A stretch of DNA of 64,000 nucleotides from Paracoccaceae bacterium (GTDB taxonomy: Bacteria > Pseudomonadota > Alphaproteobacteria > Rhodobacterales > Rhodobacteraceae). The first letter of the stretch is position 1; every line of letters starts with the position of its first letter. A program made the position numbers and the translations under genes. Positions 48,501 to 56,379 of this stretch are shown here, one piece after another. Below the pieces are notes generated by a model. The model searched no databases. It saw only the letters and a program-made list of their open reading frames with translations, and was not told the origin of the DNA. Location of the stretch: the NCBI GenBank assembly GCA_027492585.1, contig JAPUEK010000048.1, positions 1-64,000 of the forward strand, written 5' to 3'.

Positions 48501-48890
48501 ATGAGCGAGCCCGCCCAGATCCCGCATATTCTGGTGGTGGTGGAAGATGACAACATCGCCACGGCCATTCTCTATGTGCTCGGGCGGCAGGGGTTTCTGG
48601 GTGAGCGGGCGTCCAATGGCCAGGAGGCGCTGACCCGCCTCGCAGGCGACGGCACCGATCTGGTGATGCTCGACATCCTTCTGCCCGACATCTCCGGCTA
48701 TGATCTCTGCCGACGGCTGCGGCGCGATCCCGACCAGCAGCACCGCAAGATCCTGATGATGACCGCGCGCGGGTCTGCCACGGAAAGGCGCAAGGCGATC
48801 GAGCATGGCGCCGATGGCTTCATCACCAAGCCCTTCGATCCAAACGCGCTCCGCGCCGAGCTGGGCCGCCTGCTGCCGCCGCCGGCCTGA
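48501..48890 (+). CDS. Single-domain response regulator (CheY-like)
   Basis: A 129-residue stand-alone receiver domain. The acidic pocket is E15-D16-D17, the phosphoacceptor is D58 in VMLDILLPD, the switch Thr is in MMTAR (T88), and the conserved Lys is K110 in FITKPFD. No output domain is present, so it must act by protein-protein contact. No kinase, phosphotransferase or chemotaxis gene is adjacent, so its partner is unknown. It lies after the transporter terminator and is probably transcribed separately. Confidence 0.92.
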   Translation: MSEPAQIPHILVVVEDDNIATAILYVLGRQGFLGERASNGQEALTRLAGDGTDLVMLDILLPDISGYDLCRRLRRDPDQQHRKILMMTARGSATERRKAIEHGADGFITKPFDPNALRAELGRLLPPPA

Positions 48891-48893
48891 TCT

Positions 48894-49169
48894 TCAGCCG
48901 CGCAGGCGTATGAACGCCGTCCAGGCGGCAAGAGCAGCGGCGAGGATTACCACATTGACCACCAGACCCATGGCCACGGCCTGCCAGACCGGCACGGCCG
49001 CGCCCTGCGTCAGCGGGATGATCGCCGCGACGAACAGCGCGCCGAGCGCCAGCGGCGCCCAGGTGCCGGTGGCGGCACGGGTCCGCAGCATCGTCGCCAT
49101 CAGCGCCAGAAGCAGGCCGATGCGGAAAGGGTCTGCAAGCTGGCTGGTGAACAGCTCGGTCAGGGTCAT
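48894..49169 (-). CDS. Small membrane protein of unknown function
   Basis: A 91-residue protein with three likely membrane helices: IGLLLALMATML, APLALGALFVAAIIPL and AVAMGLVVNVVILAAALAAW. I chose ATG 49169 because GAGGAG lies seven bases upstream; starts further up would run into the GGATATTTG element. I do not recognise a family. It is convergent with the response regulator gene, three bases apart. Confidence 0.65.
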   Translation of the reverse strand: MTLTELFTSQLADPFRIGLLLALMATMLRTRAATGTWAPLALGALFVAAIIPLTQGAAVPVWQAVAMGLVVNVVILAAALAAWTAFIRLRG

Positions 49170-49206
49170 GGGCGTCTCCTCGGCTTTGTCCTGCATAGCG
49201 GCAGCG

Positions 49207-49248
49207 CCGGGGGTTTTCCACCCCCGGACCCCCGGAGGATATTTGGAC
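49207..49248 (+). repeat. Dispersed hairpin + GGATATTTG element (copy 6)
   Basis: CCGGGGGT (49207-49214) pairs with ACCCCCGG (49220-49227), followed by ACCCCCGGAGGATATTTGG. It lies between two minus-strand genes but in plus orientation, so a simple terminator role for the upstream truA gene would need it to work in reverse. Confidence 0.7.
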
Positions 49249-49262
49249 ACAGTGGATGAGGA

Positions 49263-50030
49263 TCAGAAAGGATTTTCGGGATAGCGGACGCCGGTGAGGC
49301 AGAGGCCCTGCGGCGGGCAGACCGGGCCGCAGGCGGCGCGGGCGCGGGCCTCCAGTGCGGCGCGGACATCCTCGGGCTGCCAGCCGCCGGCGCCCACCCG
49401 TTCCAGCGTGCCGACGAGGGAGCGGACCTGATTGTGCAGGAAGCTGCGGGCGCGCAGATGGAAGCGGTATTCGCGGCCTCCCGGATAGGGAAGTTCCTCG
49501 ATGGTGATCTCGTCCAGCGTCTTCACCGGGCTTTTCGCCTGGCAGAGGGTGGAGCGGAAGGTGGTGAAGTCGTGATGGCCGATGAGGTGGGCGGCACCCT
49601 GCCGCATCGCCCCGGCGTCGAGCGGGTTCAGCACCTGCCAGACCGAACCGCGGTCGTGGGTGACCGGGGCGCGGCGGGCGACGAGGCGGAAGGTGTAGCG
49701 GCGCTCGACGGCGGAGAAGCGGGCGTGGAACTCCTCCGTCACCCGCGCGGCGGCGAGGATGGCGATGGGCTGCGGCTTCAGGTGGAAGTTCAGCGCCTCG
49801 GAAAGCCGGAACGGGTCCCAGTCGCGGGAGAGGTCGCAATGGGCGACCTGCCCCGTCGCATGGACCCCGGCATCGGTGCGCCCCGCCGCCGCGATCGTAT
49901 GGGGCCCCGGCTCCAGCCGGGCGAGCGCCGCCTCCACCGCGGCCTGCACCGAGGCCTGACCCTGCGCCTGCCTTTGCCAGCCGGCAAAGGGGCCGCCGTC
50001 ATAGTCGATGAGCAGGGCATATCTGGGCAT
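49263..50030 (-). CDS. truA: tRNA pseudouridine synthase A
   Basis: A 255-residue enzyme isomerising uridine to pseudouridine at positions 38-40 of the tRNA anticodon arm. The N-terminus [20 protein letters not shown] and the catalytic-Asp motif [14 protein letters not shown] (Asp near residue 52) are diagnostic, as is [18 protein letters not shown] near the C-terminus. ATG 50030 gives the usual length. Confidence 0.95.
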   Translation of the reverse strand: MPRYALLIDYDGGPFAGWQRQAQGQASVQAAVEAALARLEPGPHTIAAAGRTDAGVHATGQVAHCDLSRDWDPFRLSEALNFHLKPQPIAILAAARVTEEFHARFSAVERRYTFRLVARRAPVTHDRGSVWQVLNPLDAGAMRQGAAHLIGHHDFTTFRSTLCQAKSPVKTLDEITIEELPYPGGREYRFHLRARSFLHNQVRSLVGTLERVGAGGWQPEDVRAALEARARAACGPVCPPQGLCLTGVRYPENPF

Positions 50031-50125
50031 GGCCCCGGTTACCTCGCGGCCAGCCTTCCGTCCACCCCCTACCCATCGCCGCCCGCCGCGCCTATGTTGG
50101 GCCGGCAACAGCGGGGACGTGCGCT

Positions 50126-51541
50126 TTGGCTCTTTCTTCCGTTACCGATAGCCTGACACGCGGGATCGAGGGGATCACCGCCTCGCTCTCCGGCGCCTTC
50201 ATGGAGCCGGTGCTGCGGATCGGCGTGACCGGCCTGTCGCGGGCGGGCAAGACGGTGTTCATCACCAATCTGGTGGCGAACCTTCTGGACCGCGGGCGGA
50301 TGCATCAACTGGCAGCGGCGCGCGAGGGGCGAATCGAGGCCGTCCACCTGCAACCCCAGCCCGACGATACCCTGCCGCGCTTCGCTTTCGAGGACCATCT
50401 CGCCGCCCTTACCGGGCCGGAGCCGCATTGGCCGGACAGCACGCGCAGCGTCAGCGAATTGCGCCTGTCGTTCCGCTGCCGTCCGCAGGGGTTTCTGGCG
50501 GGCTTCACCGGGCCACGCACGCTCCATGTCGATATCGTCGATTATCCGGGCGAATGGCTGCTGGATCTGTCGCTGCTCGACAAGGACTATGCCGACTGGT
50601 CGGAGGCGGTGCTGGACCGGATCGCCAGACGGGCCGAGGCGGCGGAGTTCATGGCCATGGCGCGGGCCGAGGATGGCGCCCTGCGGCTGGAAGAACCCCG
50701 CGCGCAGGCGCTTGCCGCGGCCTTCACCGCCTATCTCCAGGCGGCACGCGCGGCGGGCTGGTCGGATTGCACGCCGGGGCGCTTCCTTCTGCCGGGCGAT
50801 CTCGCCGGCAGCCCGGTCCTGACCTTCGCCCCCTTGCCGAAGCCCGCCAGCACCCCGCGCAACTGCCTCTGGCGCGAGATGGAGCGACGCTTCGAGGCCT
50901 ACAAGTCCAAGGTCGTCCAGCCCTTCTTCCGGGAACATTTCGCCCGGATCGACCGGCAGATCGTGCTGATGGATGTGCTCAGCGCCATCCATCAGGGGCC
51001 GCGCGCGGTGGAGGATCTGCGCCGCACCATGGCAGAAGTGCTTGCCGCCTTCCGCCCCGGCCGCAACGGCTGGCTGAGCGGGCTTCTCGGCGGCAAGCGG
51101 GTGGAGAAGATCCTCTTTGCCGCGACCAAGGCCGATCACCTGCACCACAGCCAGCATCCGCGCCTGACCGCCATCCTTGAGGCGATGCTGCGCGAGGCGC
51201 GCTCGCGCGCCGATTTCGCCGGGGCGGAGACGGCGGCCCTGTCGCTCGCCTCGCTGCGCTGCACGGTGGAAGAGGTGATCGAGCGCGACGGCGAGAGGCT
51301 GGAGGCGGTGCGCGGGCGGCTCCTGTCCACCGGGCGGCAGGCGGTGATGTTTCCGGGCCTGCTGCCGGAAGACCCGGCCAAGGTGCTGGTCCCCGCCCGG
51401 CAGGGGGCGGACCGCTGGCTTGATGCCGAATACGGGCTGATGGCCTTTGCCCCCGCCCGCAGCAACCTGCGCCCCGGCGAGGGGCCGCCGCATATCCGGC
51501 TCGACCGGGCGGCGGAGTTCCTGATCGGAGACCGGCTATGA
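50126..51541 (+). CDS. ycjX: YcjX-type P-loop protein (DUF463)
   Basis: A 471-residue protein of the YcjX family, an unusual P-loop NTPase induced by envelope or phage-shock stress in enterics. Walker A is [15 protein letters not shown] near residue 35, and a Walker-B-like region is [18 protein letters not shown] near residue 135. The start appears to be TTG at 50126, preceded by GGGGA at 50114-50118; the next ATG (50201) would remove the conserved N-terminal helix. It is the first gene of a ycjX, acetyltransferase, ycjF-like unit with overlapping ends. Confidence 0.9.
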   Translation: MALSSVTDSLTRGIEGITASLSGAFMEPVLRIGVTGLSRAGKTVFITNLVANLLDRGRMHQLAAAREGRIEAVHLQPQPDDTLPRFAFEDHLAALTGPEPHWPDSTRSVSELRLSFRCRPQGFLAGFTGPRTLHVDIVDYPGEWLLDLSLLDKDYADWSEAVLDRIARRAEAAEFMAMARAEDGALRLEEPRAQALAAAFTAYLQAARAAGWSDCTPGRFLLPGDLAGSPVLTFAPLPKPASTPRNCLWREMERRFEAYKSKVVQPFFREHFARIDRQIVLMDVLSAIHQGPRAVEDLRRTMAEVLAAFRPGRNGWLSGLLGGKRVEKILFAATKADHLHHSQHPRLTAILEAMLREARSRADFAGAETAALSLASLRCTVEEVIERDGERLEAVRGRLLSTGRQAVMFPGLLPEDPAKVLVPARQGADRWLDAEYGLMAFAPARSNLRPGEGPPHIRLDRAAEFLIGDRL

Positions 51542-51969
51542 GCCTGCGTCCCGCAGAGCCGGGCGATGCGGCGGATCTGGCCCGCATCCTCGGCGATTGG
51601 ATAGCGGAGGTCCCGTGGCTGCCGAAGCTGCACAGCCGGGAGGAGGATCTTGCCTTCCTGCGGGAGCTTCTGCAAACCCATGAGGTGACGGTCTGGGGCC
51701 GCCCCGCCACCGGCTTTCTGGCCCGGCGGGGGGAGGAAATCACGGCGCTCCATGTTGCCGCAGAAGCGCGGGATGCTGGCGTCGGCTCGGCCCTGATGGC
51801 GGCTGCGAAAGCGGCATCGCCCATTCTGCGGCTTTGGGTTTTTCAGGTAAATACCCCGGCCCGGCGCTTTTACGCGCGGCAGGGATTTGTGGAAACCGAA
51901 CATGGGGATGGCAGCGGCAATGAAGAGGGCCTCCCCGATCTCGCGCTGAACTGGACCCGGCATGACTGA
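51538..51969 (+). CDS. GNAT-family N-acetyltransferase
   Basis: A 143-residue GNAT protein. The acetyl-CoA motif A region is LHVAAEARDAGVGSALMAAA near residue 85, and the C-terminal motif B is VFQVNTPARRFYARQGFVETE. The substrate is unknown. Its start overlaps the ycjX stop by ATGA and its own stop overlaps the ycjF start by eight bases, so it is embedded between two genes that are normally adjacent. Confidence 0.88.
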   Translation: MSLRPAEPGDAADLARILGDWIAEVPWLPKLHSREEDLAFLRELLQTHEVTVWGRPATGFLARRGEEITALHVAAEARDAGVGSALMAAAKAASPILRLWVFQVNTPARRFYARQGFVETEHGDGSGNEEGLPDLALNWTRHD

Positions 51970-53014
51970 CGATTTCTCCTCCGATCCGCCCCCGTTCGAC
52001 ACGCCGCGCCCCCCTCCGCGCCCTCTCCTGCTGGAACTGGAGGAGGCGATGGCGGAGGCCGATCCCGCCCTTGCCGATCAGGTGCCGGAGCTGACCCCGC
52101 AAGGGGCCGCGATGCAGACCGCGGCACGGCTGGCCACAAGGCGCGGCTCGACGCTCGGCCGGCTGACCCGCTGGGTGCTCGGCGCGCTCTTCTCGCTGGT
52201 CGTCTCGGTCGCCGCCTGGGATTTCGTCACCGGGCTTTTCGCGCAGAACACGGCACTCGGCTGGCTGGCCTTCACGCTCTGCGGCCTTGCGGTGTTCCTG
52301 CTGCTTCTGCTCGCCCTGCGCGAGGCTTCGGCCTATGCGCGGATGGCCCGGCTCGACCGGATGCGGCAGGCGGCGGATGCGGCGCGGGCCAAGAGCGATC
52401 TGAAGGCGGCGCGGGCGGTGGTGGCATCCCTGGTGGCGCTTTACGCCCATCGGGGGGAAACCGCCTGGGGCCGCGCGCGGCTGGCGGAACGGCAGGCGGA
52501 GATCTTCGACGCCGACGGGCTTTTGTCGCTGGCGGAGGTCGATCTTCTCGGGCCGCTCGATCTGGCCGCGCAGGCGGAGGTGGAGGCCGCGGCGCGGCAG
52601 GTGGCGACGGTGACGGCGCTCGTGCCGCTGGCGCTCGCCGATGTGGCGACCGCGCTTTACGCGAACCTGCGGATGATCCGCCGCCTGTCGGAGATCTACG
52701 GCGGGCGCTCGGGCAGCTTCGGTTCGCTGCGGCTGATGCGGCGGGTGTTCGCGGCGCTTCTGGGCGCCGGGGCGATCGCGCTGACCGATGACCTTCTGGG
52801 CAGTTTCGCCTCGGGCGGGGTGCTGTCGAAACTGTCGCGCCGCTTCGGCGAAGGGGTGGTGAACGGCGCGCTGACGACACGGGTGGGGCTGGCGGCGATG
52901 GAGCTTTGCCGCCCTCTGCCCTTCCACGCCCGCCCGCGCCCCGGCGTCTCCGCCACGACCAGCCGCGCGCTGGCCGGGCTGTTCGGCCGGACGAAGACGG
53001 AGGCGCAGGGCTAA
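51962..53014 (+). CDS. ycjF: YcjF-type membrane protein (TIGR01620/DUF697)
   Basis: A 350-residue inner-membrane protein. Two helices near 63-115 (WVLGALFSLVVSVAAWDFVTG and LAFTLCGLAVFLLLLLALRE) are followed by a cytoplasmic helical region and a C-terminal DUF697-like domain (VTALVPLALADVATALYANL; LLGAGAIALTDDLLG). YcjF is usually encoded with YcjX; both are stress-associated and of unknown biochemical role. It is followed by the convergent copy of the GGATATTTG element. Confidence 0.87.
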   Translation: MTDDFSSDPPPFDTPRPPPRPLLLELEEAMAEADPALADQVPELTPQGAAMQTAARLATRRGSTLGRLTRWVLGALFSLVVSVAAWDFVTGLFAQNTALGWLAFTLCGLAVFLLLLLALREASAYARMARLDRMRQAADAARAKSDLKAARAVVASLVALYAHRGETAWGRARLAERQAEIFDADGLLSLAEVDLLGPLDLAAQAEVEAAARQVATVTALVPLALADVATALYANLRMIRRLSEIYGGRSGSFGSLRLMRRVFAALLGAGAIALTDDLLGSFASGGVLSKLSRRFGEGVVNGALTTRVGLAAMELCRPLPFHARPRPGVSATTSRALAGLFGRTKTEAQG

Positions 53015-53057
53015 GACCCCCAAGACCAATCGCCCGGCACACCCTCCCCTCTCCTTT

Positions 53058-53114
53058 CATCTTGCCGCAAATATCCTGCGGGGAGGTCCGGAGGGGTGCA
53101 AAACCCCTCCGGGG
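53058..53114 (-). repeat. Dispersed hairpin + GGATATTTG element (copy 7)
   Basis: On the minus strand, a 10-bp perfect stem (CCGGAGGGGT at 53090-53099 with its complement at 53105-53114) is followed by ACCTCCCCGCAGGATATTTG and CGGCAAGATGAAAGG. It lies between the convergent ycjF and argE genes. Compared with copies 1 and 2 only a few bases change, including the tail. Confidence 0.75.
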
Positions 53115-53160
53115 TTCTGACCGGGCGCGCGCCATCCCGCCTACCTCAGGCCGGTCCCCC

Positions 53161-54324
53161 TCAGACCCCCGCTTCCAGCCGGTCCAGCAGTGCCGTCATC
53201 ATCGCCCCGCAACGCTCCATCTGCTCCACGGTCACGAACTCATCCGGCTTGTGACCCTGCGCCATCGACCCCGGCCCACAGATCACCGTGGGAATCCCGA
53301 GCCGCGCATCGAACAACCCGCCCTCGGTGCCGAAAGCCACCTTCATCGTGCCGTTCGCGCCGGTCAGACCCTGGACGAAGCGCACCACCTCCGCCTCGGT
53401 CGGGGTGCCGAGACCGGGGTAGTCCCAGAGCCGCTCCACCCGGATCTCCGCCTCCGGGAAATCGGCGCGCAGGGGGGCCACGATCTCCTCCGCGCCGATC
53501 CGCAGCACCTCGATCAGCCGGCCGACATCCTCCCCCGCCAGCGAGCGGATCTCGAAATCCACAACCGCATGGTTCGGCACGATATTGACCTGCACCCCGC
53601 CATTCAGCTTGCCGACATGGAGCGTGGTGTAAGGCACATCGTAATCGCCGTCGCGCAGCCCATGCTCCACGACGAAGGCTTGCGTGTCGCGCACCAGATT
53701 GACAAAATCCGCCGCGAGATGCAGCGCGTTGAGCGCAAGAGGCGCCAAGGCCGAATGGCCCTCGCGCCCGATGCAGGTGGCCCGCAGCGCGACCTTGCCC
53801 TTGTGGCCGGTGGCGACCTGCATCCCCGTCGGCTCGCCCACGATGCAGAAGCGCGGCCGCACCGGCGCGCCCTCCAGCATGTCGATCATCGACCGCACGC
53901 CCATGCAGCCGATCTCTTCATCATAGGACAGGGCAAGATGCAGCGGCACCTTCAGCAGCCGCCCTTCGGCCTGCCGCCGCGCCGCCTCCAGCATGGCGGC
54001 GATGGCGCAGGCGACGAAGCCCTTCATATCCGCGGCCCCGCGCCCGTAATAGCGCCCCTCCGCCTCGGTCAGGGCGAAGGGCGGATAGGTCCAGGCCTGA
54101 CCCTCGACCGGCACGACATCGGTATGGCCGGAAAGCATGACGCCGCCCTGCCCCTCCGGCCCGATGGTGGCGTAGAGATTGGCCTTGCCGCCGCCCGCGT
54201 CGGGAAGCAGCACCGAGGGGATGCCCGCCGCCGCCAGCTCCCCCGCCACATAGTCCATCAACGCCCGGTTCGGGCGGGAACTGACCGTATCAAAGCCCAT
54301 CAGCCGCTCAAGGATCGCCCGCAT
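53161..54324 (-). CDS. argE: Acetylornithine deacetylase (M20 family)
   Basis: A 387-residue M20 metallohydrolase that removes the acetyl group from N-acetylornithine in arginine synthesis. Zinc ligands and catalytic residues are visible in MLSGHTDVVPVEGQ, YGRGAADMKGFVA, SYDEEIGCMG and GEPTGMQ, and in the C-terminal GPGSMAQGHKPDEF. I chose ATG 54324 (MRAILERLMGFDTVS), which gives the usual ArgE length; ATG 54357 is a possible longer start. Related deacylases such as succinyl-diaminopimelate desuccinylase are less likely given the motif pattern. Confidence 0.88.
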   Translation of the reverse strand: MRAILERLMGFDTVSSRPNRALMDYVAGELAAAGIPSVLLPDAGGGKANLYATIGPEGQGGVMLSGHTDVVPVEGQAWTYPPFALTEAEGRYYGRGAADMKGFVACAIAAMLEAARRQAEGRLLKVPLHLALSYDEEIGCMGVRSMIDMLEGAPVRPRFCIVGEPTGMQVATGHKGKVALRATCIGREGHSALAPLALNALHLAADFVNLVRDTQAFVVEHGLRDGDYDVPYTTLHVGKLNGGVQVNIVPNHAVVDFEIRSLAGEDVGRLIEVLRIGAEEIVAPLRADFPEAEIRVERLWDYPGLGTPTEAEVVRFVQGLTGANGTMKVAFGTEGGLFDARLGIPTVICGPGSMAQGHKPDEFVTVEQMERCGAMMTALLDRLEAGV

Positions 54325-54391
54325 CGCCTGCCCCGTTCTGCCGTCGTCACCCCCCATCGCTACCCCGCAAAGCCGCCCGGCGAAAGCCCCG

Positions 54392-54410
54392 ATGACCGCA
54401 TTTGTCACGG
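54392..54410. promoter_or_regulatory. TGAC-N7-GTCA operator, site 1
   Basis: ATGACCGCATTTGTCACGG contains TGAC (54393-54396), seven bases and GTCA (54404-54407). It lies about 88 bases upstream of the secreted-protein gene at 54495. It matches site 3 (minus strand, 63497-63479) at 17 of 19 positions and shares the same dyad with site 2 at 58384-58398. The proposed binder is the response regulator encoded at 61351-62049. Confidence 0.65.
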
Positions 54411-54494
54411 TTGCTCCCCTTCCCAAAGGCGCGGACCCATGCCAAGTTTCCCTTATCCCCGGCCCCGGTGGCCATAACAAGGTTAGGACAACAG

Positions 54495-55184
54495 ATGAAA
54501 CGTCACACGCTTGCCGCTGCCCTTGCGACGACCGCTCTGGTGGTTTTCTCGCTGCCCGCTCTGGCGGAAAACAAGGGGCCGAACGTCGATCCCGCCGCCA
54601 CCGGCACCAAGGGCGGCGTGGCCACGATCGCGCTTGCCCAGGAGCTCTACGAGCTCGGCATGGCCAACAAGGACGCGCTGACCGTGCTGACGGCGGCGAA
54701 GCTCGCGGGCTCCGTCGAGGTGAAGGAGGTCGAGCAGAAGAAGGAAACCAAGGGCGAGGAAACCGCCGGGCAGGAGGACGGCGCCGAGGCGCCGGTCGAC
54801 GCCGCGACGATGATGGCCTCCGCCAAGGAACTGGCCGGCGAGGATGAGGTGCTGGCCGGCCTGATCGAGGATGCCCAGGCCGAGGGCTCGCGCGGGCGCA
54901 TCGGCGGTGCTTCCTCCACCCGCTCCAAACTGCCCGCCGGCAAGACCGATGTCTGGGAGGTTCCCTTCTACGGCAACAGCTATGCCGAACTGGCCGTGGT
55001 CGGCGATGGCGATGCCAACCTCGACGTGCTCGTGACCGACGAAAACGGCAATACGATCTGCTACGACGTGAGCTGGTCCGACAAGGTCTATTGCGACTTC
55101 GTTCCCTCCTGGAACGGCTACTTCTACGTCACCGTCGAAAACCGCGGTAGCAAGCGCAACACCTATTACCTGATGACCAACTGA
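54495..55184 (+). CDS. Secreted two-domain protein with PPC-like C-terminal domain (paralogue A)
   Basis: A 229-residue exported protein. The signal peptide MKRHTLAAALATTALVVFSL is followed by PALA-EN. Residues 40-130 form an acidic, Lys/Glu-rich helical domain (ALAQELYELGMANKDALTVL; MMASAKELAGEDEVLAGLIE). A basic linker follows at 129-150 (AEGSRGRIGG, then TRSKLPAGK), and residues 151-229 form a beta-sandwich resembling a pre-peptidase C-terminal domain, with Cys189 and Cys200 possibly bonded. The gene at 63591 encodes a related protein. The linker offers several Arg/Lys sites that neighbouring proteases could cut. The function is unknown; I suggest a substrate, sensor or effector of the protease cluster. 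Confidence 0.8.
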   Translation: MKRHTLAAALATTALVVFSLPALAENKGPNVDPAATGTKGGVATIALAQELYELGMANKDALTVLTAAKLAGSVEVKEVEQKKETKGEETAGQEDGAEAPVDAATMMASAKELAGEDEVLAGLIEDAQAEGSRGRIGGASSTRSKLPAGKTDVWEVPFYGNSYAELAVVGDGDANLDVLVTDENGNTICYDVSWSDKVYCDFVPSWNGYFYVTVENRGSKRNTYYLMTN

Positions 55185-55235
55185 CCCGGACCGGGCGGGG
55201 AACCTCCCCGCCCCTCCGCAGGTTCAAAGGACAGG

Positions 55236-55314
55236 AGCCTCCGGCGGGGATATTTGGAAAGAGAAGAAAGCCGGAAGGTCTTTCATCTTGCCCCAAATAT
55301 CCCCGCCGGAGGCT
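55236..55314. repeat. 22-bp inverted repeat with GGATATTTG core
   Basis: Positions 55236-55257 and 55293-55314 are exact reverse complements, each containing GCCTCCGGCGGGGATATTTG, 35 bases apart. The spacer carries AAGAGAAGAAAG, as at 12517 and near 58415. It lies between the convergent paralogue A and trypsin-like genes and may serve as a bidirectional terminator. Confidence 0.85.
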
Positions 55315-55338
55315 TCCGCACTTTCCAGAGGCGCGCCG

Positions 55339-56379
55339 TCAGGGCGTTTCGGAGATGGTCTTTTCCAGCCAGGGCAGGAAGTTGGAAATCCGCGTATAGG
55401 CCGAGAACAGCGCCTGTTCCTCGCACCCCTTGCCGCTCTGCGCCGAAAGGCCCCAGCTGACGATGCCCGCCTGCACGTAGCTGCCATCGTCGAGCGGCAC
55501 CACCAGCGGCCCACCGCTGTCGCCCGAGCAGGCGGTCCTTCCGCCCTCATAGGTGCCGGAGCAGAGCATGTTGCCGCTCATCGGGGCCTGCGCCTTGCCG
55601 ATGAGCTGATCCCAGAGGGCATAGGCATCGTCCTCTTTCAGGCTCAGCGTGTTGACCGCATAGGAAAAGGCATCGGCCGCCGCCTCGGCGCGGGCCTGGA
55701 CCATCGCCTCGTTGCACTGGCTGCGGTCGAGCATCTGGATCTCGGTCTGGTGCAGCTCTTCGGGATGGGTGCCGCCCTCGACAAGCCCCCAGCCGGTCAC
55801 GATCGTCACCACGCCGGGCTGGTCAAGCTGGTCGCCGAGATCGGCATCCGGCACGGTGATGGTCGCGTAAGGCACCTGCGGCGGACGGGTCAGCTTGATC
55901 AGCGCGATGTCATTGTCGAACGCCGTGCCGACATAGGCGGGGTGGCGGATCACCCTGGCCACGCCCACGAGGTCCCCCGCCCCCGGTGCCAGCCGATTGG
56001 AGCCGACCAGCACCGAAAAGCTCGCAGGCTCCAGATCGGCCCAGTTGCCCGCCTCATCCGCCATATGGATGCAATGGGCCGCCGTCAGCACCCAGGTATC
56101 GAGGATCATCGAGCCGCCGCAGAACTGCCCGTCCGGCCCGACCGGCGCGCCGTTGATCATCAGCGCCACCTGCCAGGGCCAGGCGCCCTCCGCCGCGACC
56201 GCCCCGCCGATCACCTTGCCGCCGCCCGCCTTGGCCGCTTGCGCCTCGAAGGCCGCCTTCTGGCCGCTCTTCGCCCAGGCGAAGGGCGAGGCCAGCACGG
56301 AAGCCGCCGGTTTGAACCCTTCCGCCGCCGCCATCCCCCCTGCGAGGCACAGCACCCCCGCCAACAGCCGTCCCTTCAT
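55339..56379 (-). CDS. Secreted chymotrypsin-fold serine protease zymogen (S1)
   Basis: A 346-residue S1 protease with signal peptide MKGRLLAGVLCLAGGMAAAE. A pro-segment of about 35 residues ends at K55, directly before VIGG (56-59), the equivalent of the trypsinogen IVGG neo-N-terminus. The triad is H102 (LTAAHC), D157 (DNDIAL) and S288 (CSGDSGGPL). The residue six before the catalytic Ser, which sets trypsin specificity, is T282, not Asp, so cleavage after Arg/Lys is unlikely. An extra segment lies at 226-265. It overlaps the caspase-like gene by ATGA. The K55 site suggests activation by a Lys/Arg-specific protease. Confidence 0.9.
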   Translation of the reverse strand: MKGRLLAGVLCLAGGMAAAEGFKPAASVLASPFAWAKSGQKAAFEAQAAKAGGGKVIGGAVAAEGAWPWQVALMINGAPVGPDGQFCGGSMILDTWVLTAAHCIHMADEAGNWADLEPASFSVLVGSNRLAPGAGDLVGVARVIRHPAYVGTAFDNDIALIKLTRPPQVPYATITVPDADLGDQLDQPGVVTIVTGWGLVEGGTHPEELHQTEIQMLDRSQCNEAMVQARAEAAADAFSYAVNTLSLKEDDAYALWDQLIGKAQAPMSGNMLCSGTYEGGRTACSGDSGGPLVVPLDDGSYVQAGIVSWGLSAQSGKGCEEQALFSAYTRISNFLPWLEKTISETP

